Shown here in pieces: positions 39,897 to 52,217 of a stretch of 64,000 nucleotides of DNA. The stretch covers positions 47,985,830 through 48,049,829 of the forward strand of contig NC_134454.1 in the NCBI RefSeq assembly GCF_030867145.1, written 5' to 3'. The first letter of the stretch is position 1. Each line of letters starts with the position of its first letter. This stretch comes from Opisthocomus hoazin. Taxonomy: Eukaryota; Chordata; Aves; Opisthocomiformes; Opisthocomidae. Made by a program: the position numbers and the translations under genes. The notes beneath the pieces were generated by a model that was given only the letters and a program-made list of their open reading frames with translations, made no database searches and was not told the origin of the DNA.

Positions 39897-40845
39897 CAGC
39901 CAGCCTTGTTCCCCAGGGCTCAGTTTTGGGTCCGGTCTTGTTTAATACCTTTATCAATGATCTGAAGGAAGGGATTGAGTGCTCTCTCAGTAAGTTTGCA
40001 GAAGACACCAAACTGGGTGGGAGTGTCAGTCTGCTCGAGGGTAGGAAGGCTCTGCAGAGGGATCTGGACAGACTGCATCAATGGGCCAAGATCAGTTGTA
40101 TGAGGTTCAACAAGGCCAAGTGCCAGGTCCTGCACTTTGGTCACAACAACCCCATGCAACACTACAGGCTTGGGGAGGAGTGGCTGGAAAGGTGCCCAGC
40201 GGAAAAGGACCTTGGGGTGTTGCTTGACAGCCGGCTGAACATGAGCCAGCAGTGTGCCCAGGTGGCCAAGAAAGCCAACAGCATCCTGGCTTCTGTCAGG
40301 AATAGTGTGGCCAGCAGGAGTAGGGAGGTGATCGTGCCCCTGTACTCGGCACTGGTGAGGCCGCACTTCGAGTACTGTGTTGTTTTGGGCCCCTCACTAC
40401 AAGATGGACATTGAGGTGCTGGAGTGTGTCAAGAGAAGGGCAATGAGGCTGATGAGGGGTCTGGAGAACAAGTCTTATGAGGAGCAGCTGAGGGAGCTGG
40501 GGCTGGTTTAGTCTGGAGAAGAGGAGGCTGAGGGGAGACCTTATTGCTCTCTACAACTACCTGAAAGGAGGTTGTAGTAAGGCAGGGGTTGGTCTCTTCT
40601 CCCAGGTAACTAGCGATAGGATGAGAGGAAGTGGCCTCAAGTTGTGTCAGGGGAGGTTTACATTGGATATTAGGAAAAATTTCTTTACTGAAAGAGTGGT
40701 CAGACATTGGAATAGACTGTGCAGGGAGGTGGCTGAGTCCCCATCTCTGGAGGTGTTCAAAAAACGTGTAGATGTGGCACTTCAGGACATGGTTTAGCAG
40801 GCATGGTGGTGTTGGGTTGATGGTTGGACTTGATATTGGACAGGT
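39897..40845 (+). mobile_element. CR1 LINE fragment with decayed reverse transcriptase, ~950 bp
   Basis: The plus-strand frame to 40411 reads [55 protein letters not shown] and [16 protein letters not shown]. The catalytic FADD motif is FAED here. A frameshift after FEYCVV ends the frame, and the rest of ORF2 is recognisable in other frames. The element stops at GATGGTTGGACTTGATATTG without its terminal repeat. It is inactive. It belongs to a different subfamily flavour from the minus-strand copies. Confidence 0.93.
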
Positions 40846-43390
40846 ATTGCAATTTAGGAGACCAGCAGTAACATGTTAAGTCTGTTACTTCTGGGATTTT
40901 TGATCAGGTTTCCAGATTTGCAGCATTGTAAGTGCAAAGAGGTGTTAACAGAAAGTCAGACTGAAGATGCAAATGAGTTAAGATTAGTTTTGACAAGTTA
41001 GAATTCATACCATGGTGGTATATATTTGGCTTGGTTTTGGGGGCATACAGTAAAAAAAATTCTGAAGCATTATACAGGTTTAGGATGAAAAAAGTTCAAA
41101 ATGACTTGCAGTTATTAAACCAAACACTACTAAAAAGGGTTTACTGAAATTCTTTGCTGTATTATCCAATGGCAGAATAAAATGCTAATGTTCTGTGTGA
41201 GTGAATAATGTCATGCTAATTAAAATGCAGTTTTTCTTGTGATGTAAGAAGGGTGTAAGAAAGTGAGAAATTCTGACACTGATGCACAGCTTTCTGGTAG
41301 ACCCAAGTTTAAAAATTCAAAACCCAGAATGTTATGGGAGGAGTCCTGCACCAAAAACCTGAGCATGGTTTTTGAATCCATAGTTTCATAGTCTCTGGGT
41401 AGTCTGCAATAGCTTTGTTATGCAATCAGCATGTTTTGCCAGGCAAGACAGGAGTTAAACCACTGTAGCTGAATTAGCTGGTGATACAGGCAGCCCTCTA
41501 GCGCTTAATCCATAGCACTATTCACATGTGGGCCTGTTGAAGTCCACCTACCTCTCTGGCAAGTTTTTCTTACTTGTGATACAATTTTTCCTTAAATGCC
41601 TGCCTGGATTTAAAAGATATGCTCATGGTAGCCATTTCATTTGCTGCCTTAACGGAGAGTAGCTCATTCTGGGAATTTGCTGTTAGGTGGTCTGTTCACT
41701 AGTGAATGCCAAAAAGGAGTTTCCCTTGCTTGCATTGGCCATCTTCCTTTAACCAGCTGTCTGGTTGCTGGAAAGGAACAAACCTCATGAGCCTCTTCTG
41801 ATGGCTTAAGTGTACTCGCAGTGACTGGGTCCTTTTAGCAGCCAGGAGCCAGCTAGGGACAGGCGCTGGGTTGCCATCAGACACTGAAACAAAAACTTGA
41901 AATATCAGCTGGCTCTAGCTGAGTTCTAGCAATATAGGTAGTAAGCATGGATCATCCCTTAGTTTGCGCTTTCTGTTCTTGCATGCGTGTGAAGGGAGAG
42001 AGGGTGAGAACGAAGAAAGAACCCAGCAAGTTGAAACTCAGTTGCAGAAATTTAGCTGTGATTTTTATATTCAGTTCAACTGTAGTACTGATAGGATTAG
42101 GAAATAACAATTCCATATAAGACAGTTAACCTGAACATCAAGAAGCAGCAGAAAAAAATCCAGCAATACCATGTCTTTAATAGGTCTGTACATTTAATTA
42201 CCTTCCCATCTCTTAACAAATCTTGCTACTTTAAAAGCATGCTTCATAACTCTTCTGTATTGTCAGATAGTAGACTCATTTCATAAAAAAGTAGCCTCTC
42301 GGGAAGAATGACCCTCTCTTTTCCATTATTTTGAATAAAAATATCTGTTAGATCCATGAACTTTTGCAAATGCATAATGCCATTTTGAAAAGATCACATT
42401 TTTACATGACCATAATGAACAGTTCCACCTAGCTATCCACATTCTGAATTACACTGTACTTGAGATTTCCCATGCGTATTTGCCAAATCAGCCTGTATAT
42501 ACAGTTTATTCACTCCTTGGTGTTTTGATTTTATTTCTTAGCTTGTGGGTTTATTTTGAGGCTGCTGGAACAGGTGCCTGCTATATGTCATTTGCATGCT
42601 ACTGTTAAAAGTTCCCTTAATACTTCACTTACGAGAAAGCAGATTTTCTTTTTTTTTATTACTAACGTCAAAACATTAACTTCTACTACATGTAAGCTGT
42701 CTAAAGATAGGACTTCTATTTTTTTATTCCAACCTAACTTGTAATGGTAACTGAAGGTATGAATTTTCGATCTGTGTTGTCATTCCCTGTAGAGACTACC
42801 AGTAAGTGTTTAAGTGCTTTTAATCTCATGATTGTGCTGCACTTCCATATCAGCTTGAGATGTCTTTGAATAGACATGGAAAAGCCAATATCAAATTCCA
42901 CTGAAGAGCAGAGAGGCCTTCAAATGTGCCACAGAATTAATTCTTAAGATGGAAATGAGTGATACGTGTGTCTGTGAATTCAGGAATTATCTGTGAGTTT
43001 CTGGTAGGCAGGATCATTATCATCTTTTCTGGAGACTTGACAAAAATATAAATGTTGTCTCCATAGACTACTAAACTTCTTCAAATGCACTGCAAAAACC
43101 ACTGTTACGTTTCAGCTTTCCTTTCTTGTGGGTTTGCTTCTTTGCTAAAACACAGATGATCAGTGCTGAGCAATACATGGTATGGCATGCTTTCAGGGCC
43201 AGACTGAATTGCCGTGGTTGCTGCTCTAGCCTGCTTGACCTAGGCCATGAAAGGATGCTGGGAAGTGTCAAGCCCAAATCTTGCAATGAAGTTAGGTTAG
43301 CTTTGGAAAAATAATTCTGTTGGGATTTAAAGGTTTCAAGTGATAGCTGTTGACTATTTTTCATTGTAGCTTTTTTAATCTTGAAGCAGA

Positions 43391-43643
43391 AATGGCCTCA
43401 AGTTGTGTCAGGGGAGGTTTAGCTTGGATGTTTGCTAGGAAAATTATCTTTACTGAAAGAATGGTCAGGCATTGGAACATGCTGTCCAGGGAAGTGGTGG
43501 AGTCCCCATCCCTGGAGGTGTTCACAAAACGTGCAGATGTGGCACTTTGGGACACGGTTTAGCAGGCATGGTGTTGTTGGGTTGACTGTTGGACTTGATG
43601 ATCTTAGAGGTCTTTTCCAGCCTAATTGATTCTGTGCTTCCAT
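43391..43643 (+). mobile_element. CR1 LINE 3' end, ~250 bp
   Basis: The copy runs from GGCCTCAAGTTGTGTCAGGG through CATTGGAACATGCTGTCCAG to the complete 3' end, TTGGACTTGATGATCTTAG then GATTCTGTGCTTCCATGA. Translation retains ERMVRHWNMLSREVVESPSL. It is close in type to the copy at 39.9-40.8 kb and in the same orientation. Confidence 0.93.
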
Positions 43644-46600
43644 GATTTCTTTTCAACAGTTCTGCTTCTGCTTGCTGTATTGGCAAGAGCGAGCTCTTGG
43701 ACACAGTTGCTCTTTGGGTAGAAGCATTGCCTTTCCTTTCTCTTCTCCCTCTCTCCCTTTCTGCCCAGAATCCAAGATGAATGTAAGTAGGAGCCATAAT
43801 GGGTTTCTAGGAGAAAGTGGCTCATGCAACCAAAGCCAACTGGTTTTTGCCAAGCTAAGTTAGGTAACGGTGCAAGTCACCCAGTGTACCTGACAGGGAA
43901 GCGGAAGATACGTGGTCAGACCCTGTATGTCTTCCTATGTCCCTACATGTGTGATGCCAGCTCTGCTCCCAGGCACTACACTAGCACAAATTTTAATATG
44001 TTGATTACTGTTAATTTGTACCCATAAAGTTAGTTTATTTTTAGTAATATTGACTTTGTTCTGATGATCTGCCTTTCCAGGAGCTGAGCTAGAGATAGTA
44101 TTTCCTCTTTTACCTCTTCTCTGTGGATGGACAGGCTAGATCAAATGGTAGATCCAATCACTTTATTTTTTTAATTTTATTTTTAAGATGGAATACCCCA
44201 AAGTGATGCAAACATCACAGAATGAAGTTGAAGAACTTGCATATAAAATCACATATGAGTGGAACATCTGTTTTTTCTACTGAGATCCTTCACATACCTA
44301 CTTCTGTCCAACCACACAGCAGTCTCCAAGTCAGCTGTTCCCTGGCCTGATTTCTTCCAACTCGGCAAACTTAATTGTCATAGAATATTGAAAGAAGATG
44401 GGAGTTTGGTATTATACCCATGCTATCTCCCCTCTGTTTCAAAAATCAAGCATTTGACCAGCCCAGTAATGGTATGCCACAAACAATAACCCTACTTCAG
44501 GAACAGTTCTTCAAAATGTATTGCAGGGTTTGGCAATCCACGTATATTTAAAGAAAAAGGACTGCCACATGACATCCTGTTGTAGTGCCACTTGCGTGAT
44601 TTTTCCTTTCAATTAATTTTTCTTTTGTGAAGAAGAAAGATAATTTAGCTCTGATTTTTCAGACGTTCAGAGAGTAAGCTCCTTGTTCCTGACAGCCCTG
44701 GGAGCATTGGGTCCTCACCACCTCGAAAATGTACTAGAAACCCCAGACTTCACTAGCTGTGTTTCAAGACAGAGAGGGGAATAATATTTGGTGTTCTTGT
44801 TTCTTGCCTGTTATAAACCTGTGGTTTTGGTGGTGGGTGCTCTTGATGCAAAATATAAAATATAAAGCTAAAAATACACCAACTGTTCGCATTGACCTTT
44901 GTTCTGTGGTGCAGAGCAATTGCTTTTATCAGTATCGCATCTATCCTACAGCTGATGCTGGCATTACTCGATATTGGTTAAAGAATATCAGCTGGCTTAA
45001 GATAAAAGACAGACTTCAGTCTTACTGTGCTCTTAGTATGACTGCTTCCTAATTGTCAATCTTTCCTCCCAGCTATCAAGTGGGAAACCCATGCATTCCT
45101 GTGATTTGACTGAAGAAAGGAGAGGCAAGTGCTGGGGAGAAACGGAGAAGGTGTGTACAGAAACCATAAAATGTCTGTAGATGGGCTTATTTGTTCTTGC
45201 ATAAAATGGACAACCTTGTGAGTGATTATTCATCTGACTCTTCATCTTTGTTAAAAAAAAAAAAAATCAGCGTTTATGTCATGTAGTTGCTTTTTTATAC
45301 TGAAGCAAAACAGGGACATTTTTTTCCCTCAACTAAAATTGAGAGCTTATTAAAAAGCCTTTTGTAGTCAAAAGGAACAGGAGATGATAATGACTTTAGG
45401 CCAGATGGGCAGTTTCAGCACAAGTGGTAACAATGACAAAATCTTGATGGCAGTTTTGCATCATAATATTGCCTTATTACTCAAGGGAACAAGAGAGTTC
45501 TGAATGAATGATCATGCCATGGCTGTAGGGAAGGCGCCTAAGGTGGAATGAAAGAGGAGGGGGCTTACATTTTACAATAGGGAATGAGAAAAAGGAATAG
45601 TACTTTTCAGATGTAAAATTGAATAAAATGGAATGAAATTTTAATTGGTCATACTTGGTAGTTAAATGGGTGAGTTTCAGGCACACCAAGAGATAGATGC
45701 AGAATGAAGTAAGATGGCTGCTGACACACTGTAATTTTTTAGTTTTGTTGTGTTTCCAGGAGCTGACTGTAAGAGGTACAGTTGTAATGCAGATAGCTGT
45801 TACTACCAAATATAAAAACAACTGAAGAACAAAGTTAGATGATACTGTGCTGTAACAACCTCAGGTTAAAAAAACTGCACTTTTTTCTGCGCAGTAGATG
45901 ATTACCGCTGTTCTTTCAGGGTTACAGATGAAGTGAAATATATTGTGCCAAACACCAGCTTCTCAAACTAGCCTACTGAGATCTAGCAAGGTCTAGTCAA
46001 GACGGCTGAGGATGACGCCATTGGCTTATTAAGAAAATGCCCCAGAGTGAGTTTCAGCTGAGATTCCCAGTGCTGAGACACTGGTCCCAGCAAGCCCAGA
46101 GGAGAAGCCTGGAAGCAGTCAGAGAAACAGCATTTTTCAGAGATGACTGAAGTGATCTGCATTAACCAAAGGTTACAGTGATGTCCAGCTGCTGCTCAGA
46201 CGTATGGGCGAGAAGACAGCAGAGCCGTCATCTCTGCAACGGGAGCGATAAGCAAAAACAGGCTTTCGCGTGGTGTGGCTCTTACTGCCGTTGGGGTACT
46301 GGGCTAATACAAAGCGATGCTCAGCTGAAAATTAAGCCCTGTTTCCTGATGCATAAATTATCATGAAAAAGCAAACTTTACAGAACTGCAATTTTTGCAT
46401 GTATTTAAATAACAGTTATAACAAATGCCTGTTCTTCCTCTGGCAGCTATGAGCAGCACAAGTCAGGCCCTAATTTTTGTGCAGAAAAAATGCACTCAGT
46501 TTTACTCACAGTAAATGGACAAATGCAATTTATCTCCCAAGCACTGTGCAAATGTCTCAGTTTCTTTGTGCACTGGCATATTTCACTGGCACAAAATGTC

Positions 46601-49600
46601 AACTTGCCAGCAAGGGAAGTTTTTAAAATAATTTTTCCAGTATGTTGTGCCCACAGAAACAAGGGAATATATCCATGTTAGTGTATACATTCACTTCAGC
46701 ATTTATATGTACCTAAACTTAGTATTCTTGTGGTGAAATTCTAGATGAGTTAGGCTCCTCTTTTTGGTTGCTTCCTTATCCTTTCTTGTAAATAATTTTT
46801 TTTTTGGACTACTAGTCTGGGCATCAAAGATGGGGGCCAAGAACAGAAATGCACTTAAAGTGTCTGTTAAAACCTTTACCTGCTATAGAGGACATCAAAC
46901 CTGACTCACGAATACTGGGAACTGTAGCACAAAGGTAGGTATTTTAAAAGACCACAAAATATATAAATTAAATTTTAAATATTAAGAATCAATGTCCTGG
47001 AATAAGGTTTGCAGTGAATTAGAGTAAGGTTTTGTGCTTGGGGTGTGGTTTTATGTCAAATGGTAGTCTTACTACAGAAGTGCATTATTATATTGAGAGA
47101 GGCCTTTGCTCAGAGGAAAATACCATTGTGTTACAGATGTAAAATTCGAACGTGCTTAGATAATTCATAAACAACTAATCCTGACTCTTAAATCGTGCGT
47201 GTGGAAAGACAGACCCCGTGGAGGCATGGAGGTTCCTCCCTCCTGTGGCACAAAAGCCTGGGCAGCGTCGCGGTACAGACGCGACGGCATTGTGGTGCCA
47301 CCGGACCATCGGTCCCAGGCGCCTCAGCTGCACTTGTACACAGCCCTGCAGTGCCGGGGCTGGGCGGGGGGAGTCAGCCCATCCTGAAAGGTGGGGGTTT
47401 TCCAGGTATTCCCAGCCCAGTTTCTGCATGGAAGGAATCAACTGAAAACTAGTAAAGCCTTTGGCACATAATGGCACACAGTAACTTCACTGCTTGTTCA
47501 TTCTTATGAAGGTGCCATGGTTCCTTCCCACATACTTACGTATGCAGAGGAACCTACACCTGCAAACTCTGGAACAAAACACCTAAAATTTTCTGTAGTA
47601 GAAATACCAGTTCCCAAGACTTTCGTCAGCTGTGGAGATAAAAGTGGCTGGCGCAGTACTCTGCATGATACATTACCATGGCCTGGCTTGACAGGACTCG
47701 TTGTGTAATATCCTTTTTCATAGTGCTTTTTATGTGTCAGAAATCTACATAGGCTCCTTCTGCCTTGAGTCCTACCTGTTTCCTTATCAGGCTGCTTTTC
47801 TGTCTAAACCTGTTGCTTCCAGGCTAGACTATTTTTTTCCCTTCCCACTTATGTGTGAGGAACGGGCAATAGGGTACAGCTAATGCTCTCCTAAAGGAGA
47901 AAGCACAGAGCCAGCAGCAGCTGCAAACACCTCTCATCAAAGCTGAAGACATAAAACAAAGTAGAGCAACTGCTGTCAGCAAAATGGTATGTTTTACTCT
48001 GCGCTCGTAGCAGAAAGCGTATGACCAGGAATGGATCCCCTCTGAGGGGGCAAGGCACTGGCCCAGGTCACCCCTCTCATTATGGTCAGCCTTTACTCTG
48101 AACAAGTGACCCTGTAAGCAGCACAAGAAAATGGATGCTGATCCTTGTCTAACTATACAGATACAGTTTTAGCTTAATCTGAGATTCATTTTTACAGTTA
48201 AAAGCTACATCCAGAAAAGAATCGGTGAGATCCTAGCCAGCTGTTGGCCTAATGAAGTAAGTGGGAGACAGTCCAGCCTTCTGCATCAGATTTTCTAATG
48301 CTATCCAAAGTAAGACTACCACTGTGTTTGGAAAGGACTGAATTAGGGATGGGAGAAATCAAACAAAAAAAATGCTTTATTTTGTTCAGAGGGGGCTGAC
48401 TATGAAACAGTGGTAATATGAAACCTAAGTAAGGCAAGGACACACCTACGCGAATGCCTGTGCTTGTCATAGCCATGTACATTGATATGTAAATATATGT
48501 TAGCCTTGCTTAGTTTTCACCTCTGGACAGAGATTTAATGTCATAACATGTCTGCCATTTTCTTGAACGCCTGACTGTGCTTGAGAACAAACACCTTAAA
48601 CAAATGAGCAGTTTGACTGGATTTTAGTGTGTTGACAGTCAAGCCTGGATAGAGGTATCATTTGATAAAACATCACTTCCAGTAACGATTTTAGTTACAA
48701 TAAGTTTGGAAATTGATTTTTTTTGTTGTTTGCTTTTCCTACCATAATTAGAACCTGCAGCTTGCTCCTCTCAGGAAATTAATACAGCAACACCCGCCTT
48801 AGGAGAATCTTGAGTAAAATGAGCAGTGCTGAACCTTGTTTTATTTTTTTTTTCACTAAGCTTTCAGTAGGGCCTATTAAAAACTTAAATAATTAAATGA
48901 CACTTTGTATGGTTCACTCCCAGAGCTTTTTACATGATTCAGAATGATTTTAAACTACTCGTAATGCTTATATCATGTCAATGAAGCTACTATATAATAC
49001 ATACAGGAGTCTCCTCTCTTACTTCTGGTGAGCTACGGTGACAGAAACTATCTGAAGCCACCTTTAGCTTCCTTCTTAATCTGGAGTCTCACTCTGTTTA
49101 GCAATGTTTGGATTAGCAACAAAAGGCCGTAAGAGCCCAGATACAGGGCCAGGGCTGCCACCTCTTGATTGCTTAGTGTTTGTGTTTGATTTTCTGTTCA
49201 TTTTCTCAGTTGCTACTATGCATGATGGATCACAAAGTTGTTGTGTGGGAAATCAATGTTCAAGTTCATGCTCACGTTAACACTGCTGAGACAGACTGGA
49301 ACAGCTGTAGCGAGCAACATAAACTACTGCTGTGCTCAATATTAAAAAAAAGGCAAGAAAAGTAGATTGTTTTGAAAGAATAAAAATTTGGTGATGTTTG
49401 CAAATGTGCAGAATGTATTACCTGCCATGTAGTTTCAACAGTTCTGTCTATGAACAGGCTTACAACATATTTAATTTCTGGGTATCTTGTGTAAGAGCCT
49501 TATCCAGCTCTGGGTTCTTTCTCTTACACAATGCAAAAAGCAAGCTGGTTTCCTTTGCTGGCCTTTGCAGAAAAAACTGTGAAATGAAGCGTAACTCTTA

Positions 49601-50039
49601 TGAATGGGATCCCTTAATAACTACATCCGTGAGCGTAACGGCATTAGAAGTCATTGCGGTATCTCATCATTATGTTCTTGGACAGTATTCCAGCTCATGC
49701 TGCATTTGAAAGAAGTTGCTGACTGTCCCATAATTCAGGTGTTGACACTATGTGCCTGGAAACGGGGAGGTCAGAAAATGTGTTGAGGTAAACAGGAACT
49801 GTACTCTTTGGACTGAAGTCACTGCTGCAGCAGGCTCTTACTTCAGATTCTGAGCACAAGAACTTTAAAAAAAATCAATTACCACATTCAGTTTTTCTTG
49901 TTAATATCCACTAGCTAACAACTTCCAGCTGCTTCTCTCCTACTGCAAAAACAGAAATGGGGTCACTCATTTTCCCAAGTTTGTAAATTAACATTGAACC
50001 ACTGTGCAATGGAAAGACTACACCTACTTGAAAAAAATA

Positions 50040-50045
50040 TTTATT
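50040..50045 (-). terminator. candidate poly(A) signal for the AOPEP / pri-miR-23b cluster transcript
   Basis: A canonical AATAAA on the minus strand lies ~1.3 kb past mir-24-1 and 3.8 kb past the AOPEP stop. In human the host gene ends about 1.1 kb past mir-24-1 (recalled), so this is a plausible 3' end. AT-rich DNA contains the hexamer by chance, so the assignment is tentative. Confidence 0.35.
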
Positions 50046-51342
50046 TTTACAAGAGTATTTGATGTAAAACAATAGTGTACAAAGTAAATATGTTCACAAA
50101 TTTTTATGTTTTAAATTCTTACTCTCTGAAAGGAATAATTAAGATGTCTTCTCATCAGTGGAGCAGTACATTCCTAGGAGAGAAGAGCTACGCTTGATAT
50201 ATCACCGTGCAAAAGGAGCAGCACAAGAATACGGAAGACATTTTTGGAAAATTAAAGGTCTGACATTTCTGGTAAAAGTTAACCTAAACAAGACAGAGAG
50301 AGAATGCTGATCTTTCTTTTTCCTTCAGTCCCCATCCCATCACCAGGATGATGGCTGGTCACTTTTCACAGATTATTTCAGCTTCCAGTTAACCTCCCCA
50401 GCCCCACCCCAGCTCCCGCTAATTTTATGTTTTTTTATTTTAGCACAGAAGTTACAAACAGAATTTTAAGTACAGAACACAGTTTCATCGAATTTCAGGG
50501 ATTACTAATGCTGGCCAAATTACTGGAGTACATAAAATCATTGAATCAAGAGTCCTCGGCATCTTCAAACTGGAATGGTTGTATCACCAAAGAGCAAGGA
50601 TGAACCCCAAATTTCTTGCATCAAAGAACTACCTAAACCCGCAGTAAGGCGTGTGTGTGTGTAGTTTGTTTTGTGTGTGTGCGTTCCTGGTTACACTGAG
50701 CCTCTGGAAGACACAAACAGTGAGAGATAAATGTTTCTGTCAGCTGATTGTTTTAGCAGTCACATAAACCTTCCTTTGATGTCTTGGGTCAATGAAATCC
50801 TAGTACCATCAGGGTTTAGTAGGAGATATATTAAAAGAGTTTCTCTGTGACCTTTCCTGCAACGGAAACAGCTGTAAAAGTTACAACTCTGTCACAATAA
50901 AGGGGTATCTCTGCATTCTTGATTGCCTCAGCGTTCCAAATGGAATTATTTTTCAGGTTACCAGTAGAGCATAACTGTCATTACAGAGTTAACAAAGATC
51001 TCTTTAGATTTCTAGAGCTAACACGACAAGGTCTGGAGAAGACAGGGAAGATCCAGAGTGCAAGCACATTCTCTTGGTTATTAGCAGGTTACTCTGAAAA
51101 TAATGCTAGAGATCAGTTACCACATACCAGTGTGATGTGCTACATGTACACATACCTTCTCGTCTTAATCCAACAGCTCTTTAAACAGTACTGAGGCAGG
51201 TTTTCCACCTTAGGCCATTTAGTGCTTAACATCAGGGCATCGTAACGTATAGTAGTTTTTTTTGAGAGAGAAAACGGTAACAACATTTCTCAAAGGCTTT
51301 TAGGAAAAAGGTACATCTTTTTTTTTTTGCTCTAGGGCTCGA

Positions 51343-51410
51343 CTCCTGTTCCTGCTGAACTGAGCCAGTATGTAAAATCAGAACTGATATCAGCTCAGTA
51401 GGCACCGGAG
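51343..51410 (-). ncRNA. MIR24-1: mir-24-1 precursor microRNA
   Basis: The 3p mature sequence is at 51346-51367 (minus strand), starting TGGCTCAGTTCAG. The 5p arm is at 51383-51404 (TGCCTACTGAGCTGATATCA). The stem closes with CTCC pairing with GGAG. The 5p arm and linkage to mir-23b/27b mark this as the mir-24-1 locus, not mir-24-2. It lies ~460 bases after mir-27b. Confidence 0.96.
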
Positions 51411-51873
51411 GACGGGTCCATCAACAGCCTGGAACAACAGCAGCAGCCGTAAGCGGCGGCTCCAGTCGGAAACAACCGTGTCCTGCAAATGACACAGAGT
51501 GCTAAGCTACACTGCAGAGAGATCATGACAGCATCCATTAAAGCGAAGACTACAAAACAAAGTTTTACAGACAATTCCAGTTTAAAGTCACAAACATTTA
51601 CATCCTCTGACCTTTAGAAAAGCGTGGTAACCAAATTAGTGCAGGCGATGCCTCACGTTTGCAGTCAGACCAAGAATTTAAGGAGCGCTGCTTATATCCA
51701 AATAAAACCAAGAGTCTTTGGTCCTCCCCAAGTCACTTCTGCCTCTTATCCTTGATAACACTGCATCTCACACACACTGCATTCACTGTGAATGTGCCTG
51801 TTCAGCAGCAAGGCATCTCAACCAGCAAACGCTCTCCGCCCTGCGCAGGCTGGCATTAAGCAAAGTCTCCTCT

Positions 51874-51970
51874 CCCCTTCTCCTTAGGTGCAGAACTTAG
51901 CCACTGTGAACAAAGAGGGAAACAATCACTGTTCACCAATCAGCTAAGCTCTGCACCTCGCCAGAGAGGT
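51874..51970 (-). ncRNA. MIR27B: mir-27b precursor microRNA
   Basis: The 3p mature sequence is at 51890-51910 (minus strand), seed TCACAGT, continuing GGCTAAGTTCTGC. The 5p arm is at 51931-51952 (AGAGCTTAGCTGATTGG...). The stem is extended by GAGGTGCAG pairing with CTGCACCT. It lies ~150 bases after mir-23b, as in other vertebrates, so the two are processed from one primary transcript. Confidence 0.96.
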
Positions 51971-52120
51971 CTCCATACAGCTAATTACCGGATGGCGTTC
52001 CTTCGCGATGCGTCTGCTGCTTTCCTCTTTTATTATTTTTTTTGTTTGTTTGTTTAATGGATGGAGAGGATTCCACACTGTGCACGGATCGGATAGTTAC
52101 GGTGAGTGTCATACTAGCAG

Positions 52121-52217
52121 CTGCGGTCATGGCTGTGTGGTAATCCCTGGCAATGTGATTTTAATCTTAAATCACAAATCATCATGCCAGGAACCCAAAC
52201 AGCCACAACATTAAGAG
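52121..52217 (-). ncRNA. MIR23B: mir-23b precursor microRNA
   Basis: The 3p mature sequence occupies 52137-52159 (minus strand), with seed TCACATT and the expected continuation GCCAGGGATTACCAC. The 5p arm is at 52176-52197 (GGGTTCCTGGCATG...). The two arms pair around an AT-rich loop, and the lower stem is extended by GTGGCTG pairing with CAGCCAT. Both arms match miR-23b as I know it from vertebrates. The 5p arm rules out miR-23a. It is the first member of the cluster in transcription order and a post-transcriptional repressor processed by Drosha and Dicer. Confidence 0.96.

Larger units (their letters stand above)
38031..50039. other. intergenic region between convergent FANCC and AOPEP units
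   Basis: Besides three CR1 copies (38.8, 39.9 and 43.4 kb) I find no gene here. A 15-base A run lies near 45251. GC-richer segments with several CpGs occur at about 46190-46320 and 47195-47400. Open frames across 47.2-47.5 kb exist in several frames on both strands, which is what GC-rich non-coding DNA gives by chance. Confidence 0.6.

Noticed and set aside
39728..40414. 228-codon open frame as a host gene
   Set aside because: From about 39.9 kb it is CR1 reverse transcriptase with FAED and a terminal frameshift. The first ~55 codons are flanking DNA read by chance.
47175..47477. Overlapping open frames on both strands at 47.2-47.5 kb
   Set aside because: Several frames are open at once because the segment is GC-rich. 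None has recognisable protein similarity.
52008..52214. 68-codon plus-strand open frame
   Set aside because: It overlaps mir-23b on the opposite strand and has no protein similarity. It is a chance frame.
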